Assembly (NCBI GenBank): GCA_963710665.1
Contig: CAVQBC010000003.1
Coordinates: forward strand, 930,001-994,000
Reading direction: 5' to 3'
Origin: CAVQBC01 sp963710665
GTDB lineage: Bacteria; Actinomycetota; Thermoleophilia; Solirubrobacterales; Solirubrobacteraceae
DNA length: 64,000 nt
A program made the translations under genes and the position numbers. The notes under the pieces are model-generated. The model did not search any database, was not told where the DNA came from, and was given only the letters and a program-made list of their open reading frames with translations. This document shows, piece after piece, positions 40,263 to 51,678 of this stretch; within the stretch, counting starts at the first letter, position 1, and every line of letters begins with the position of its first letter.

Positions 40263-42540
40263 TCAGGGCGAGTCGTAGGAGCCGGGGTCGAACTCGGTAC
40301 CGCCGTTGGCGCCCGCACCTGCGCCGCCGCCATCGCCGCCGCCGCGGTCGCCAGCCGCCGCCGCCACCACCGCCGCCGCCACCGCCGCCGTTTCCACCGC
40401 CGCCGCCGCGGTTGCCGCCACCACCGCCGTCGCGGCGGCCGCCGCCCGCGTTGCCGTCGCCGCCCTGGTCGCCGTCGCCGCTCGGCGCCTGCGGCTGGGC
40501 GGGCGCGGGCGCCGGGGCGGTCCCGGTGCCGGGGACGAGCGATCCGCTGTTGCCGTTGCCGTTGGGCCCGCCCGACCCGCTGCCGCCGTCGAACGGCTTC
40601 GCCGCGAACGCCTGCCTGGGCGCCTTGAAGTCACCGCAGAACCCGCCCTTGGCCGCCGACATGTACTCGCCCCAGATCTCGGCCGGGAAGGTGCCGCCGT
40701 CGACCGGGCCGCCGTGGTACTCGGTGTTCATGTAGGCCTGCTGCTTGGGGTAGCCGACCCACACGGCCGTCGCGAGCCGCGGGGTGAAGCCGACGAACCA
40801 CGCGTCGGTGTTGTTGTCGGTCGTGCCCGTCTTGCCGGCCGCGGGGCAGTTCAGCTTGGCGTTCGTCCCGGTGCCGCTCTGGATGTTCTGCTCGAGGATG
40901 TCGGTCGCCTTGGCGGTCGCCCCGTCCGAGAAGGCGCGCTTGCGCTTGACGCGGAAGCGCTGGGGCATCGACTTGCCCTTGTCCACCCGGCCGCCCGGGA
41001 ACGCGATCTTGCGGATCGCGGTCGGCCGGTTGCGCATGCCGCCGGAGGCGATCGTCGCGTAGGCGTTGGCCATCTCGAGCGGCGAGACGCCGTCGCCGAG
41101 GCCGCCGAGCGTCTCGGCCGGCAGGCCCTGCAGCTTCGAGCGGATGCCGAGGTCGTGCGCCGCCTGGGCGACCTTGTCGGGCCCGAGGTCGAGCGCCAGC
41201 TGGATGTACACCGAGTTGTCCGACTTCAGCGTGGCCCGGCGAAGGCTGAGGTCGCCGGCGCCCCGGCCGCCGTAGGTCTTGACGTTGATCGGGCCCCACG
41301 GCGTGTTCGAGATCACCGTGGGCGATCGCGACACGTAGTGCGTGCGGTCGGGATCGACGCCCTCGCGCAACGCGGCCATCAGCGCCATCACCTTGAACGT
41401 CGAGCCCGGCTGGCGGTGGCCCTGCGCGGCCAGGTTGTACTTCGACTGGCCGTAGTCGGCCGAGGAGGCCATCGCCTTGATGTAGCCGTTTCTGGGATCG
41501 ATCGTGACGATCGCGGACGAGGGCCCGGCCCCCGCGAGCTTGTTGCTGATGGCGGTGCGCGCCTCCTGCTGCTTCTTGAGGTCGATCGTCGTGTAGACGC
41601 GCATGCCGCCGTTGCGCACCGTCTGGGCGCCGTACTCCTTGAGCAGCTCGTCCTTGACGTAGTCGACGAAGTAGCTCTCGCGGCGCTTGGAGAAGTAGGT
41701 CGAGGTCTCGACGCCGAGGCTGCGGCGCATGGTGCGCTCCGCGGTGCGGCGCGAGATCATCCCCAGCTGGGCCATCTTGCGCAGGACCTCGTTGCGGCGG
41801 GTCTTGGCGGCGCCGCGCGAGCGGATCGGCGAGTAGTCGGTCGGGGCCTGGGGGAGCCCGGCCAGCAGCGCGGACTCGCGCAGCGTGAGCTTCTCGACCG
41901 GCTTGGAGAAGAACATGCGCGCCGCCGCCTTGACGCCGATCGCGGTCTGGCCGCCGAGCGTGCCGTAGGGCACCGTGTTCAGGTAGGTGCTGAGGATCCA
42001 GCGCTTGGAGTGCTCGTTCTCGAGCTCCTCGGCGAGCTTGGCCTCGCGGATCTTGCGCTGGTACCCCGCCAGGCCGGCGCGCGTCTTGTCCTCGGTGTAG
42101 AGGTTGCGGACGACCTGCATGCTGATGGTCGAGCCGCCCTGCACGGTCCGCTGGGAGGCGAAGTTCTTGACCGCGGCGCGCACGACGCCCTCGTAGTCGA
42201 CGCCCTTGTGGCGGTAGAAGCGCTCGTCCTCGATGGCGACCGTCGCGTTGCGCATCGTCTCCGGGATGCGCTCGTAGCGCGCCGGCTGGCGCAGCTCGTC
42301 GCCGGAGATGAAGCCGAGGCGCTGGTCGTCGGCGGAGTAGACGACCGTGCTCGAGCCCGGGTCGCGCGGCTTGAGCGCGGAGATCGGGGGCGCCGAGGAG
42401 GCCACCGAGACGACCCAGCCGACCAGGGCGAGGCCGCCGAGCGCGCCGACGATCACCACCACGAGGACGGTGAGCATGGCCTTGTTGCGAGGGCGCCCTC
42501 GGCCGCGGCGGGTGCGCCTGATCCGTTGCGTCCGGCTCAT
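40263..42540 (-). pseudogene. Class A penicillin-binding protein (PBP1A), frame-shifted in its Gly-rich tail
   Basis: The protein has a cytoplasmic basic start, one membrane helix (AMLTVLVVVIVGALGGLALVG), a GT51 transglycosylase domain (ATVAIEDERFYRHKGVDYEG, GGSTISMQVVRNLY) and a transpeptidase domain with QPGSTFKV (catalytic Ser), SDNSVYI and AGKTGTTDNNTD. A Pro/Gly-rich tail follows. Near 40350-40385, inside GGC repeats, the main frame passes into Arg-rich noise and continues open through csp into infA, while another frame gives a tidy end (GGTEFDPGSYDSP). A one-base indel in the repeats explains this. The enzymatic domains are intact. Confidence 0.9.
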
Positions 42541-42628
42541 CGGCAAGCGCCGCGCGCGGTGGTGCTGCGCGCGAGCGATCGATTGTAGACGCGGGAGGGG
42601 TTCGCCCTCGGGGGCCGGAACCCTTGCG

Positions 42629-43411
42629 TCAGCCGGGCAGAAGGCCCTCCGCGCGCAGCCGGCGCAGGCACTGCGTCCGCAGCGCCGCCTCGCGCGCGGG
42701 GCGCTGCGGCGGGCGACACGACTCTCCGCTGACCTCGATCCGCACCCCCCACGGCACCGCCTCGGCGATCGCCACGTGGCAGCCGGTCTCGTCCTCCAGG
42801 GCGCTGACCGCGCGGTCCGCGTCGGCCTCGGGCGGCACCCACACGGTGATGTCGAGGCCCACGGAGTCCGAGATCAGCGTCTCGTTGACCAGCACGCCGG
42901 CGGCGAGCCGCTCGTTGGGGATGAGCACGCGCTGCTCGGACGGCGTGCGCAGCAGCGTGTAGTTGAGGCGCACGTCCTCGACGACGCCGTAGCTGCCCTC
43001 GAAGGTCACCCAGTCCCCGACCCGCAGCGGCTGCGTGATCGCGAGCATGATCCCCGCGACCAGGTTGGCGAGCGTCTGGCGGGCCGCGAAGCCGATGACG
43101 GCGGCGGCGATGGCGCTCGAGGCGAGGATGCTCCCGGCGACGCGCCCGAGCCCGGTGAACTGGGAGAGCGCGACGGCGAGGCCGATCAACAGGACGACCG
43201 CCACCAGGAGCCGGCGGACGAAGCGCAGGCGCGTGTCGGTCTCGGCCGTCAGCTGCCCGCGCGCGACGACCTCGGCGAGCCGGCGGCTGCGGCGCCCGAA
43301 CGCCCGGTCGATGATCGCGGCGACGACCACGGCGACCGCGATCGCGCTCGCGGCGCCGACCCACTGGGCGGTGCTCGCGGCGACCGGGATGGCAAGATGA
43401 CCCGCCGCCAT
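42629..43411 (-). CDS. Small-conductance mechanosensitive channel (MscS family)
   Basis: The 260-residue protein has three membrane helices (AASAIAVAVVVAAIIDRAF; RRLLVAVVLLIGLAVALSQF; the pore helix VAGSILASSAIAAAVIGFAARQTLANLVAGIMLAITQPLRVGDWV) followed by the beta domain (GVVEDVRLNYTLLRTPSEQRVLIPNERLAAGVLVN). It releases solutes on osmotic downshock, fitting the trehalose functions nearby. Its ATG overlaps the ATG of the divergent HAD gene in the sequence CATG. Confidence 0.92.
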   Translation of the reverse strand: MAAGHLAIPVAASTAQWVGAASAIAVAVVVAAIIDRAFGRRSRRLAEVVARGQLTAETDTRLRFVRRLLVAVVLLIGLAVALSQFTGLGRVAGSILASSAIAAAVIGFAARQTLANLVAGIMLAITQPLRVGDWVTFEGSYGVVEDVRLNYTLLRTPSEQRVLIPNERLAAGVLVNETLISDSVGLDITVWVPPEADADRAVSALEDETGCHVAIAEAVPWGVRIEVSGESCRPPQRPAREAALRTQCLRRLRAEGLLPG

Positions 43412-44132
43412 GGCCGGGGACAGTACCCACGCACCGGGCGGCACCGCCGCCGCGCCACGGGCCGTCCTGCTCGACGCCCTCGGCACCCTCGTGCGGCTCG
43501 AGCCGCCCGCCCCGCGCCTGCGCCGCGCGCTGCGCGAGCGGCTCGGGCTCGAGGTCGGCGAGGCGACCTGCAAGCGCGCCGTCGCCGCCGAGATCGCGTA
43601 CTACCGCGCGCACCTCGACCGCGGGCGCGACGCCGCGTCGCTCGCCGCCCTGCGGCGGGACGCCGCCGCGGTCATGGGCGCGCAGCTGCCGGACGCCGCG
43701 CGCGACGCCGGGCTCGACGCGCTCACCGACGTGCTGCTGGCCGCGCTCGAGTTCACGCCGTACCCGGACGTGGTCCCCGCGCTGCGGGCGTTGCGCTCGG
43801 GCGGCGCGCGCCTGGTCGTCGTCTCCAACTGGGACGTGTCGCTGCACGAGGTGCTCGCCCGCACCGGGCTCGCGGGGCTCGTCGACGGCGCGGTCGCCTC
43901 CGCCGAGCTCGGCGTCGCCAAGCCCGACCCGGCGATCTTCGCCCGTGCCCTCGAGCTCGCGGGCGGGGCCGAGCCGGCGGCGAGCCTGCACGTGGGCGAC
44001 TCGCCGGAGGCCGACGTGGCAGGTGCGCTCGCGGCGGGGATCACCCCGATCCTCATCGCTCGCGACGGGCCGCCTCCGCCCGCGCTGCCCGCCGGCGTGC
44101 GGGTGATCACGTCCCTCGCCTCCGTCGTCTGA
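43410..44132 (+). CDS. HAD-superfamily hydrolase
   Basis: The 240-residue protein has motif I AVLLDALGTLVRLEPP, where the nucleophilic Asp is present but the second Asp of DxD is Ala (DALGT). A cap region follows, then motif II VVVSNWDVSLHEVL, a Lys in AELGVAKPDPAIFARAL, and motif IV HVGDSPEADVAGALAAG. Loss of the DxD second Asp is typical of haloacid dehalogenase-like members and makes ordinary phosphatase activity less sure. Its start codon overlaps the mscS start on the other strand. Confidence 0.88.
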   Translation: MAGDSTHAPGGTAAAPRAVLLDALGTLVRLEPPAPRLRRALRERLGLEVGEATCKRAVAAEIAYYRAHLDRGRDAASLAALRRDAAAVMGAQLPDAARDAGLDALTDVLLAALEFTPYPDVVPALRALRSGGARLVVVSNWDVSLHEVLARTGLAGLVDGAVASAELGVAKPDPAIFARALELAGGAEPAASLHVGDSPEADVAGALAAGITPILIARDGPPPPALPAGVRVITSLASVV

Positions 44133-44163
44133 GCACCGGCACCCCCTAACCTTCCAGGCAGCC

Positions 44164-45072
44164 GTGTCGAGCGTCCCGCCTTCGCCCTACGAGCACCCCG
44201 GGTCGCCGCCGGCGCGCCCGGAGCTCCCCGAGGGTGTGCACCGGGACCCGCTGCCCGAGCCCGAGCCGACGAAGGACGCGCTGCCCGACTGGCCCGTGTG
44301 GGCGCCGTTCGCGGGCATGCTCGTGACGGTGATCATCGCGCTCGTGGGGATCACGCTGATCGCCGGCATCGTGTCGGCGGGCGGGCTCGACGTCGACCCC
44401 GACGCCCAGCCGCCCGGGGTGACGATCGCGGGCACGCTGATCCAGGACCTCGGGCTGATCGTCTCCGCGCTGCTGCTCGCGCACCTCACGGGCGGGCGCC
44501 CGACCGCGCGCCAGTTCGGCCTGCGCGTCCCGCGCCTGTGGCCCGCGATCGGCTGGCTGCTGCTCGCCTGGGGCGTGTTCCTGCTCTTCTCGGCGATCTG
44601 GGCCGCGGCGTTGAACATCACCGAGAGCGACGACCTGCCCCAGGAGCTCGGCGCCGACGAGTCGAGCACGGCGCTCGCCGCCGTCGCGGTGCTCGTGTGC
44701 TTCGTCGCGCCCATCACCGAGGAGTTCTTCTTCCGCGGCTTCTGCTTCACGGCGCTGCGCCGCGCGTGGGGCGTCATTCCCGCCGCGCTCGCCACCGGCG
44801 TGATCTTCGGCGCCATCCACGCCGGCGGCACGCAGGTGGAGTTCCTGGGGCCGCTCGCGTGCTTCGGATTGATGCTCTGCCTTCTGTACTACTGGACGGA
44901 GTCGCTGATTCCGTGCATGATCCTGCATGCCTTGAACAACTCCCTGGCACTTGGCGTCTCCCAGGACTGGACGTGGCAGATCCCGGTCCTGATGCTCGCG
45001 GCCGTCGTGGCCGTGCTCGCCGTGATGCTGCCGGTGGCGAGGTCGCCGCGGTTGAACGCGGCCGCTGCATGA
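44164..45072 (+). CDS. CPBP-family intramembrane metalloprotease
   Basis: The 302-residue protein has a Pro-rich N-terminus and six to seven membrane helices. The CPBP/CAAX-protease motifs are APITEEFFFRGFCFTALRR (EExxxR), GVIFGAIHAG (His) and CMILHALNNSLA (HxxxN). These residues place metal and catalytic groups within the membrane. Substrates are unknown; relatives process prenylated or bacteriocin-type peptides. GTG start. Its stop overlaps the next gene by four bases. Confidence 0.9.
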   Translation: MSSVPPSPYEHPGSPPARPELPEGVHRDPLPEPEPTKDALPDWPVWAPFAGMLVTVIIALVGITLIAGIVSAGGLDVDPDAQPPGVTIAGTLIQDLGLIVSALLLAHLTGGRPTARQFGLRVPRLWPAIGWLLLAWGVFLLFSAIWAAALNITESDDLPQELGADESSTALAAVAVLVCFVAPITEEFFFRGFCFTALRRAWGVIPAALATGVIFGAIHAGGTQVEFLGPLACFGLMLCLLYYWTESLIPCMILHALNNSLALGVSQDWTWQIPVLMLAAVVAVLAVMLPVARSPRLNAAAA

Positions 45073-46067
45073 CGCGCGCCCGCGCGCGAACTGCGCGCGT
45101 GTGCGTGCCCGGGCTGGCGGCGGTCGCCCTCGGCCTTCCGGCGGGCGCCGACGCCCAGACCCCGACGCCGGCGCCGGCCCCAGCCCCCGTGCCGCCCGCC
45201 ACGGCGACGCTCAAGGTCCGCGCCGAGCGCCTGCTCGCTCCCGGGCTCGCGGCCCGCGGGAGCCACTGGCGCGTGCGCGGCACGCTCACCCCGTTCGTGG
45301 CCGGCCAGACCGTCACGGTCAGCGTGTTCGTCGGTCACCGCAGGCTCAAGTCGCAGACCGAGGTCGTCAAGCCCACGGCCGGCGGGCGCGGGACGTTCAT
45401 GACGCCCGTCAAGGTCGACCGCCCCGGCCGCGTGCGGGTGCGGGTGGTCCACGCGGCGACGCCGCAGCTCGCGGCCACACGCGCGCGCGTGACACGGGTC
45501 CGCGTCGTCCGGGCCAGCGCGGGCCCCGGCAGCGGCGGCCCGGTCGTGCGCGCGCTGCAGCGGCGGCTCGCGGGCCTGCGCTACGCGGTCTCCGCCACCG
45601 GCGCCTACGACGCCCGGACCGCGCGCGGGGTGATGGCGTTCCGCAAGGTCACCGGGATGAGCCGCACCCAGACGGCCTCGGAGGACGTGTTCAGGCGGCT
45701 GCTGAACGGCGGCGGCCGCTTCCGGGTGCGCTACCCGAAGGCCGGCCGCCACGTCGAGGCCGACCTCTCGCGCCAGGTGCTCGCACTGATCGACGGCAAG
45801 CGCGTCGTGCGGATCTACCCGACCTCCTCGGGGGCCCCGGCCACGCCGACGGTGCTCGGCAGCTTCCGCGTCTACAGCAAGACCCCGGGCACGAACTCGC
45901 TCGGGATGGTCGACTCGAACTACTTCATCGGCGGCTACGCGATCCACGGCTACCCGTCGGTGCCGCCGTTCCCGGCCAGCCACGGCTGCCTGCGGGTGCC
46001 GATCCCGGACGCGGCGGCGATCGACGCCTGGCTGCGCCACGGCGACGGCGTGATCGTCTACCGGTAG
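45069..46067 (+). CDS. L,D-transpeptidase with peptidoglycan-binding domain
   Basis: The 332-residue protein has a signal peptide (VCVPGLAAVALGLPAGADAQ), a Pro-rich linker, an Ig-like segment, a peptidoglycan-binding repeat (GSGGPVVRALQRRLAGLRYAVSATGAYDARTARGVMAFRKVTGM) and the YkuD catalytic domain with HGYPSVPPFPASHGCLRVP (catalytic Cys in SHGCLR). It forms 3-3 crosslinks in peptidoglycan or anchors proteins. It overlaps the CPBP protease gene (ATGA), suggesting linked envelope functions. Confidence 0.93.
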   Translation: MTRARARTARVCVPGLAAVALGLPAGADAQTPTPAPAPAPVPPATATLKVRAERLLAPGLAARGSHWRVRGTLTPFVAGQTVTVSVFVGHRRLKSQTEVVKPTAGGRGTFMTPVKVDRPGRVRVRVVHAATPQLAATRARVTRVRVVRASAGPGSGGPVVRALQRRLAGLRYAVSATGAYDARTARGVMAFRKVTGMSRTQTASEDVFRRLLNGGGRFRVRYPKAGRHVEADLSRQVLALIDGKRVVRIYPTSSGAPATPTVLGSFRVYSKTPGTNSLGMVDSNYFIGGYAIHGYPSVPPFPASHGCLRVPIPDAAAIDAWLRHGDGVIVYR

Positions 46068-46083
46068 ATCTAGCATCGCGGCC

Positions 46084-46632
46084 ATGACCGCGCGCGAGAC
46101 GCTCATCGCCGAGCTGCGCCGCCACGCGCTGGTGATCGGCGAGGTCACCCTCACCTCGGGGGCGACCGCCCGGTACTACGTCGACGCCAAGCGCGCGATC
46201 CTGCGCCCCGCGGGCTTCCTCGCGCTCGCCGACCTGGTGGCCGGCCACGTCCGCCGCCGGGAAGCGACCGCGGTCGGCGGCCTGACCATGGGCGCCGACG
46301 CGCCGGCCTGCGCCGCGCTCGCGGGCGGCGCGGACGTCAAGGCGTTCTTCGTCCGCAAGGAGACCAAGGCGCATGGGCTGCAGCGCAAGGTCGAGGGCCC
46401 GCCGCTCGAGCCCGGCGAGCGCTGCCTGATCGTCGAGGACGTGGTGACCACCGGCGGCTCGACCGTGCAGGCGATCGAGGCCGTGCGCGCCGAAGGCCTG
46501 CGGGTGGTGGGCGTGGTGGCGGTCCTGGACCGTCTCGCCGGCGGTGCGGACGCCATCGAGGCGGCCGCCGCCGGGGCGCCCTACGAGCCGCTGACCACGA
46601 TCGACGACGTCTACCCGGACCGCCCGGAATGA
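46084..46632 (+). CDS. pyrE: Orotate phosphoribosyltransferase
   Basis: The 182-residue protein has LTSGATARYYVDAKRAILRPAG, GGLTMGADAPACAAL, FFVRKETKAHGLQRKVEG and the PRPP-binding motif CLIVEDVVTTGGSTVQAIEAVR. It joins orotate to PRPP in pyrimidine synthesis. The ATG follows 16 bases after the preceding stop. tRNA-Arg begins 44 bases after its stop. Confidence 0.94.
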   Translation: MTARETLIAELRRHALVIGEVTLTSGATARYYVDAKRAILRPAGFLALADLVAGHVRRREATAVGGLTMGADAPACAALAGGADVKAFFVRKETKAHGLQRKVEGPPLEPGERCLIVEDVVTTGGSTVQAIEAVRAEGLRVVGVVAVLDRLAGGADAIEAAAAGAPYEPLTTIDDVYPDRPE

Positions 46633-46676
46633 GCGTCCGGCCCGCCGCGGCCGAGGACTACCCTCAGGGCTGCGAA

Positions 46677-46748
46677 GCCCTCGTAGCTCAGTGGATAGAG
46701 CGCCGGTCTCCTAAACCGGGTGCGCAGGTTCGACTCCTGCCGGGGGCA
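46677..46748 (+). tRNA. tRNA-Arg (anticodon CCU)
   Basis: The 72-base sequence folds as a cloverleaf: acceptor stem GCCCTCG/CGGGGGC with discriminator A; D arm GCTC...GAGC; anticodon arm CCGGT-CTCCTAA-ACCGG with anticodon CCT (reads AGG); T arm GCAGG-TTCGACT-CCTGC. CCA is not encoded. The T-arm and acceptor 3' end (CTCCTGCCGGGGGCA) recur in degenerate form 1.4 kb downstream. Confidence 0.95.
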
Positions 46749-46915
46749 TTTCGTCGCTCGCGCCGACAGGAACCGCCAGGCCGGAACGGAGACGACGTGA
46801 CGTTGAGGCCGAGGTTCGGCAAACGGGCAAACCCGCGCTCCGGCGAGGTCGCCCGCGACTCCTAGCGTCTCGGCCGCTGCCGAGATAGGGTGCGCGCCTT
46901 CCGAGCAAAGGCGCC

Positions 46916-47731
46916 ATGGAACCCTGGCTTGCGGCGTTGATCATCCTGGGCGCCGCCGCGCTGAGCGCGGCCGGCATGCTCATCGTCCGCCGGCGCGCGC
47001 CGGCGGGAACATTCTTCAACGATCCGATCCCGGCGGGTGCCGTGTACACGGTGGCCGGCACCGCCTACATGGTGATCGTCGCATTCGTCTTCTTCATCGC
47101 ATTCGAGAGCTACGGCGGCGCCAAGGCCGACGCTGAAGAGGAGGCGACGGCCACGCTCGCAATGTTCCACGCCGTCGGGCCCTTCGGCCCGACCGCCCGC
47201 GCGGAGCTGGAGGGCCAGATGATCTGCTACGCACGAGAGGTCATCTCGGACGGGTGGCCCGCAATGCGGGAAGGCGGGGGCAGCTCGGTAGTCGACGCGA
47301 GAGTCTCGGCCATGGAGCAGGCCGCCGAACAGATCCCGGTCAACGACGCCAAGCAAGCCGCCGCCTTCGAGCACTGGTTCACCTTGAACGAGGAGCGGCG
47401 ACAGGGACGGCAGGGCCGGATCGGCGAAGCAGAAGGGTTGGTGCCCCCCGTCGTCTGGTTGATCCTGATCATCGGCGCGGTGGTGGTGATCGCCTCGGTC
47501 GCCAGTTTCGCGGATCGCAACGAGTCAGCGGCTACGCAGGCGGCGATGGCCGGCGCGGTTGCGATCATCGTCGTCTCGGGGCTGGTCCTGGTGCGGTTTC
47601 TCGACAAGCCGTACGAGGACAACAGCGGCAGCATCAAACCGACGGCGATGGAGAGGACGCTGGCGCAGATGGATAGGGAGCATCGGGAGCGCGGTCAAGC
47701 GGTCATCCGGTGCGCCGACCTGGCCAGATGA
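46916..47731 (+). CDS. DUF4239 (bestrophin-like) membrane protein
   Basis: The 271-residue protein has two N-terminal membrane helices (WLAALIILGAAALSAAGMLI and YTVAGTAYMVIVAFVFFIAF), a middle soluble helical part (EEEATATLAMFHAVGPFGPTARAELEGQMICYAREVI) and two C-terminal helices, matching DUF4239. The function is unknown. It is the only gene between the tRNA and its degenerate repeat, and its third codon positions are less G/C-biased than its neighbours, so it may be an acquired islet gene. Confidence 0.8.
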   Translation: MEPWLAALIILGAAALSAAGMLIVRRRAPAGTFFNDPIPAGAVYTVAGTAYMVIVAFVFFIAFESYGGAKADAEEEATATLAMFHAVGPFGPTARAELEGQMICYAREVISDGWPAMREGGGSSVVDARVSAMEQAAEQIPVNDAKQAAAFEHWFTLNEERRQGRQGRIGEAEGLVPPVVWLILIIGAVVVIASVASFADRNESAATQAAMAGAVAIIVVSGLVLVRFLDKPYEDNSGSIKPTAMERTLAQMDREHRERGQAVIRCADLAR

Positions 47732-48095
47732 GGGCGAAGCCCGCGAGCAGGAGGTTCATCGAATGCTGCCGATGCCGCCTTTCGACGTGCCCGCTGACCT
47801 TCTCCGGTGTCTGGGTGACGCTCGAGACCCCGGCCGAGCCCGAGTACCGGGGGCCATGGGTCTGATGTGGGCCGAGTACGGGGGTAGGACCCCCCTCGGG
47901 CCCGCTCGCGGACAAGGCCAAGCACGCCGGGAGAAGCAGTCCGCCCCGCTCCGGGGCCGGATCGGGCCCCTCCCGGGCTACGATCGGCCCGTGCCCCGCC
48001 CGCACGTGGCGAAGGTCCGCACCCCGACGCGGCGCTCGCCCGCGAGCGCATCCGGGCCGCGTTCAAGGCGGTTCCGGCCGTCACCGCGCTCCCTG

Positions 48096-48118
48096 TGAGT
48101 CACGAAAATGAGTCACGA
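48096..48118. repeat. Tandem 10-bp direct repeat TGAGTCACGA
   Basis: TGAGTCACGA occurs twice (48096-48105 and 48109-48118) separated by AAA, a 13-base period. TGAGTCA is itself palindromic. It may be a regulator or recombinase binding site, or a chance repeat in degraded sequence. Confidence 0.45.
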
Positions 48119-48130
48119 CCGCGCGCAAGC

Positions 48131-48165
48131 GGCGGTCTAGGGCCAAACCTCTCCTACCGGGGGCA
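48131..48165. repeat. Degenerate copy of the tRNA-Arg 3' part (attachment-site-like)
   Basis: CTCCTACCGGGGGCA (48151-48165) matches the last 15 bases of tRNA-Arg (CTCCTGCCGGGGGCA) at 14 of 15 positions. Just upstream, CGGTCT and AAACC match anticodon-arm sequence with a deletion between them. Same strand as the tRNA, 1.4 kb away. This is the layout left by a tRNA-targeting integrative element after decay, or of an ancient tRNA duplication. Confidence 0.55.
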
Positions 48166-48224
48166 CTCGTGCCGGCCGGCGGTGCCCTCGCCCGCCGGTC
48201 TTTCGATGTGCCACGATCTCGTCA

Positions 48225-48668
48225 GTGACCAGCACTCCCGCCGCCGCGCAGCACCTTCGCGACCTCGCGCGGCTGCGCCGCGTCCGGGACCGGATCGACC
48301 GGGAGTACGCGCAGCCGCTGGACGTCGAGGCGCTCGCCCGCGACGCGCACATGTCGGCCGGGCACTTCAGCCGCGAGTTCCGGCTCGCGTACGGCGAGTC
48401 GCCGTACGCCTACCTGATGACGCGGCGCATCGAGCGCGCGATGGCGTTGCTGCGCCGGGGCGAGCTCAGCGTCACCGAGGTCTGCTTCGAGGTCGGCTGC
48501 TCGTCGCTGGGTACCTTCAGCAGCCGCTTCACCGAGCTGGTGGGCGTGCCGCCCAGCGTCTACCGGCGCCAGGCGGCGCGCGCGACGGCGGGCATGCCGG
48601 CGTGCGTGGCCAAGCAGGTGACCAGACCGATCAGGAATCGAGAAGCGCCGGCCCTGAGCCGCGCCTAG
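48225..48668 (+). CDS. AraC-family regulator, DNA-binding domain only
   Basis: The 147-residue protein is mainly the AraC double helix-turn-helix: LDVEALARDAHMSAGHFSREFRLAYGESPYAYLMTRRIERAMALLRRGELSVTEVCFEVGCSSLGTFSSRFTELVGVPPSVYR. There is no N-terminal sensor domain, and the C-terminal 25 residues are basic. GTG start. It precedes a VOC protein and a UvrA-like protein on the same strand, which it probably controls. Confidence 0.9.
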   Translation: MTSTPAAAQHLRDLARLRRVRDRIDREYAQPLDVEALARDAHMSAGHFSREFRLAYGESPYAYLMTRRIERAMALLRRGELSVTEVCFEVGCSSLGTFSSRFTELVGVPPSVYRRQAARATAGMPACVAKQVTRPIRNREAPALSRA

Positions 48669-48678
48669 CCTGCCCGCC

Positions 48679-49089
48679 ATGGACATCACCATTCACGCGA
48701 GCTTCCTCCCGCACGACGACCCGGACGCATCCCTGGCGTTCTATCGCGACCTCCTCGGCTTCGAGGTCCGCGGCGACGTCGGAAACGGCAAGATGCGCTG
48801 GATCACGGTCGGCCCCGCCGACCAGCCCGGGACGTCCATCGTCCTGGACCCGCCGTCCGCCAACCCCGGCCTCACCGACGACGAGCGCCGCACCATCGCC
48901 GAGATGATGGCCAAGGGCACCTACGCCATGCTCCTCATGGCCACCAAGGACCTGGACGGCACCTTCGAGCGGCTGCAGGCCGGCGACGCCGAGGTCGTCC
49001 AGGAGCCGACCGAGCAGCCGTACGGGGTTCGCGACTGCGCCGTCCGCGATCCCGCCGGCAACCTGATCCGCATCCAGGAGCTGCGCTGA
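48679..49089 (+). CDS. VOC-family protein
   Basis: The 136-residue protein has the paired glyoxalase-like pattern: ASFLPHDDPDASLAFYRDLLGFEVRGDV at the N-terminus and CAVRDPAGNLIRIQEL at the C-terminus with an acidic metal ligand. It resembles bleomycin/fosfomycin-resistance-like VOC proteins, but no substrate is indicated. It lies between an AraC regulator and a UvrA-like protein, 10 bases after the regulator stop. Confidence 0.88.
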   Translation: MDITIHASFLPHDDPDASLAFYRDLLGFEVRGDVGNGKMRWITVGPADQPGTSIVLDPPSANPGLTDDERRTIAEMMAKGTYAMLLMATKDLDGTFERLQAGDAEVVQEPTEQPYGVRDCAVRDPAGNLIRIQELR

Positions 49090-49156
49090 GCCGCCCGGCC
49101 ATCGCAGGCATGACCCGCCCCGGTAACGGCGGCCCCGCGCAACCGACGGAGACACG

Positions 49157-51556
<2,400 letters not shown>

Positions 51557-51678
51557 CCGAGGAGCCTCTCGCCTGGAGCCGCGGAGGAGATGGCCTTGGG
51601 CTGACCCCGACCGACTAGGCTGACGCGACCCGGTGTCGGGGCGCGACGGGTCGGCGCTCCTTCCCGGATCGCCCTCCC

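Larger units (their letters stand above)
47732..48224. other. Gene-poor end of the tRNA-Arg islet
   Basis: About 490 bases with no convincing gene. Open frames here lack start sites or family features. It contains a tandem direct repeat and a tRNA-like fragment, listed separately, and looks like decayed mobile or duplicated DNA. Confidence 0.55.

Noticed and set aside
40300..40500. CRISPR-like or satellite repeat
   Set aside because: The GCC/GGC repetition is the coding sequence of the Gly-rich PBP1A tail, not a spacer-repeat array.
39691..42546. A 951-residue open frame joining PBP1A to IF-1
   Set aside because: The stretch between the Gly-rich tail and IF-1 is Arg-rich noise that overlaps a clear cold-shock gene in another frame; the IF-1 part has its own TTG start. 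An indel in the GGC repeats explains the fusion.
47763..48098. A possible small gene after DUF4239
   Set aside because: Composition is random-like, no ribosome-binding site of note, no recognisable fold, and it crosses the tandem repeat.
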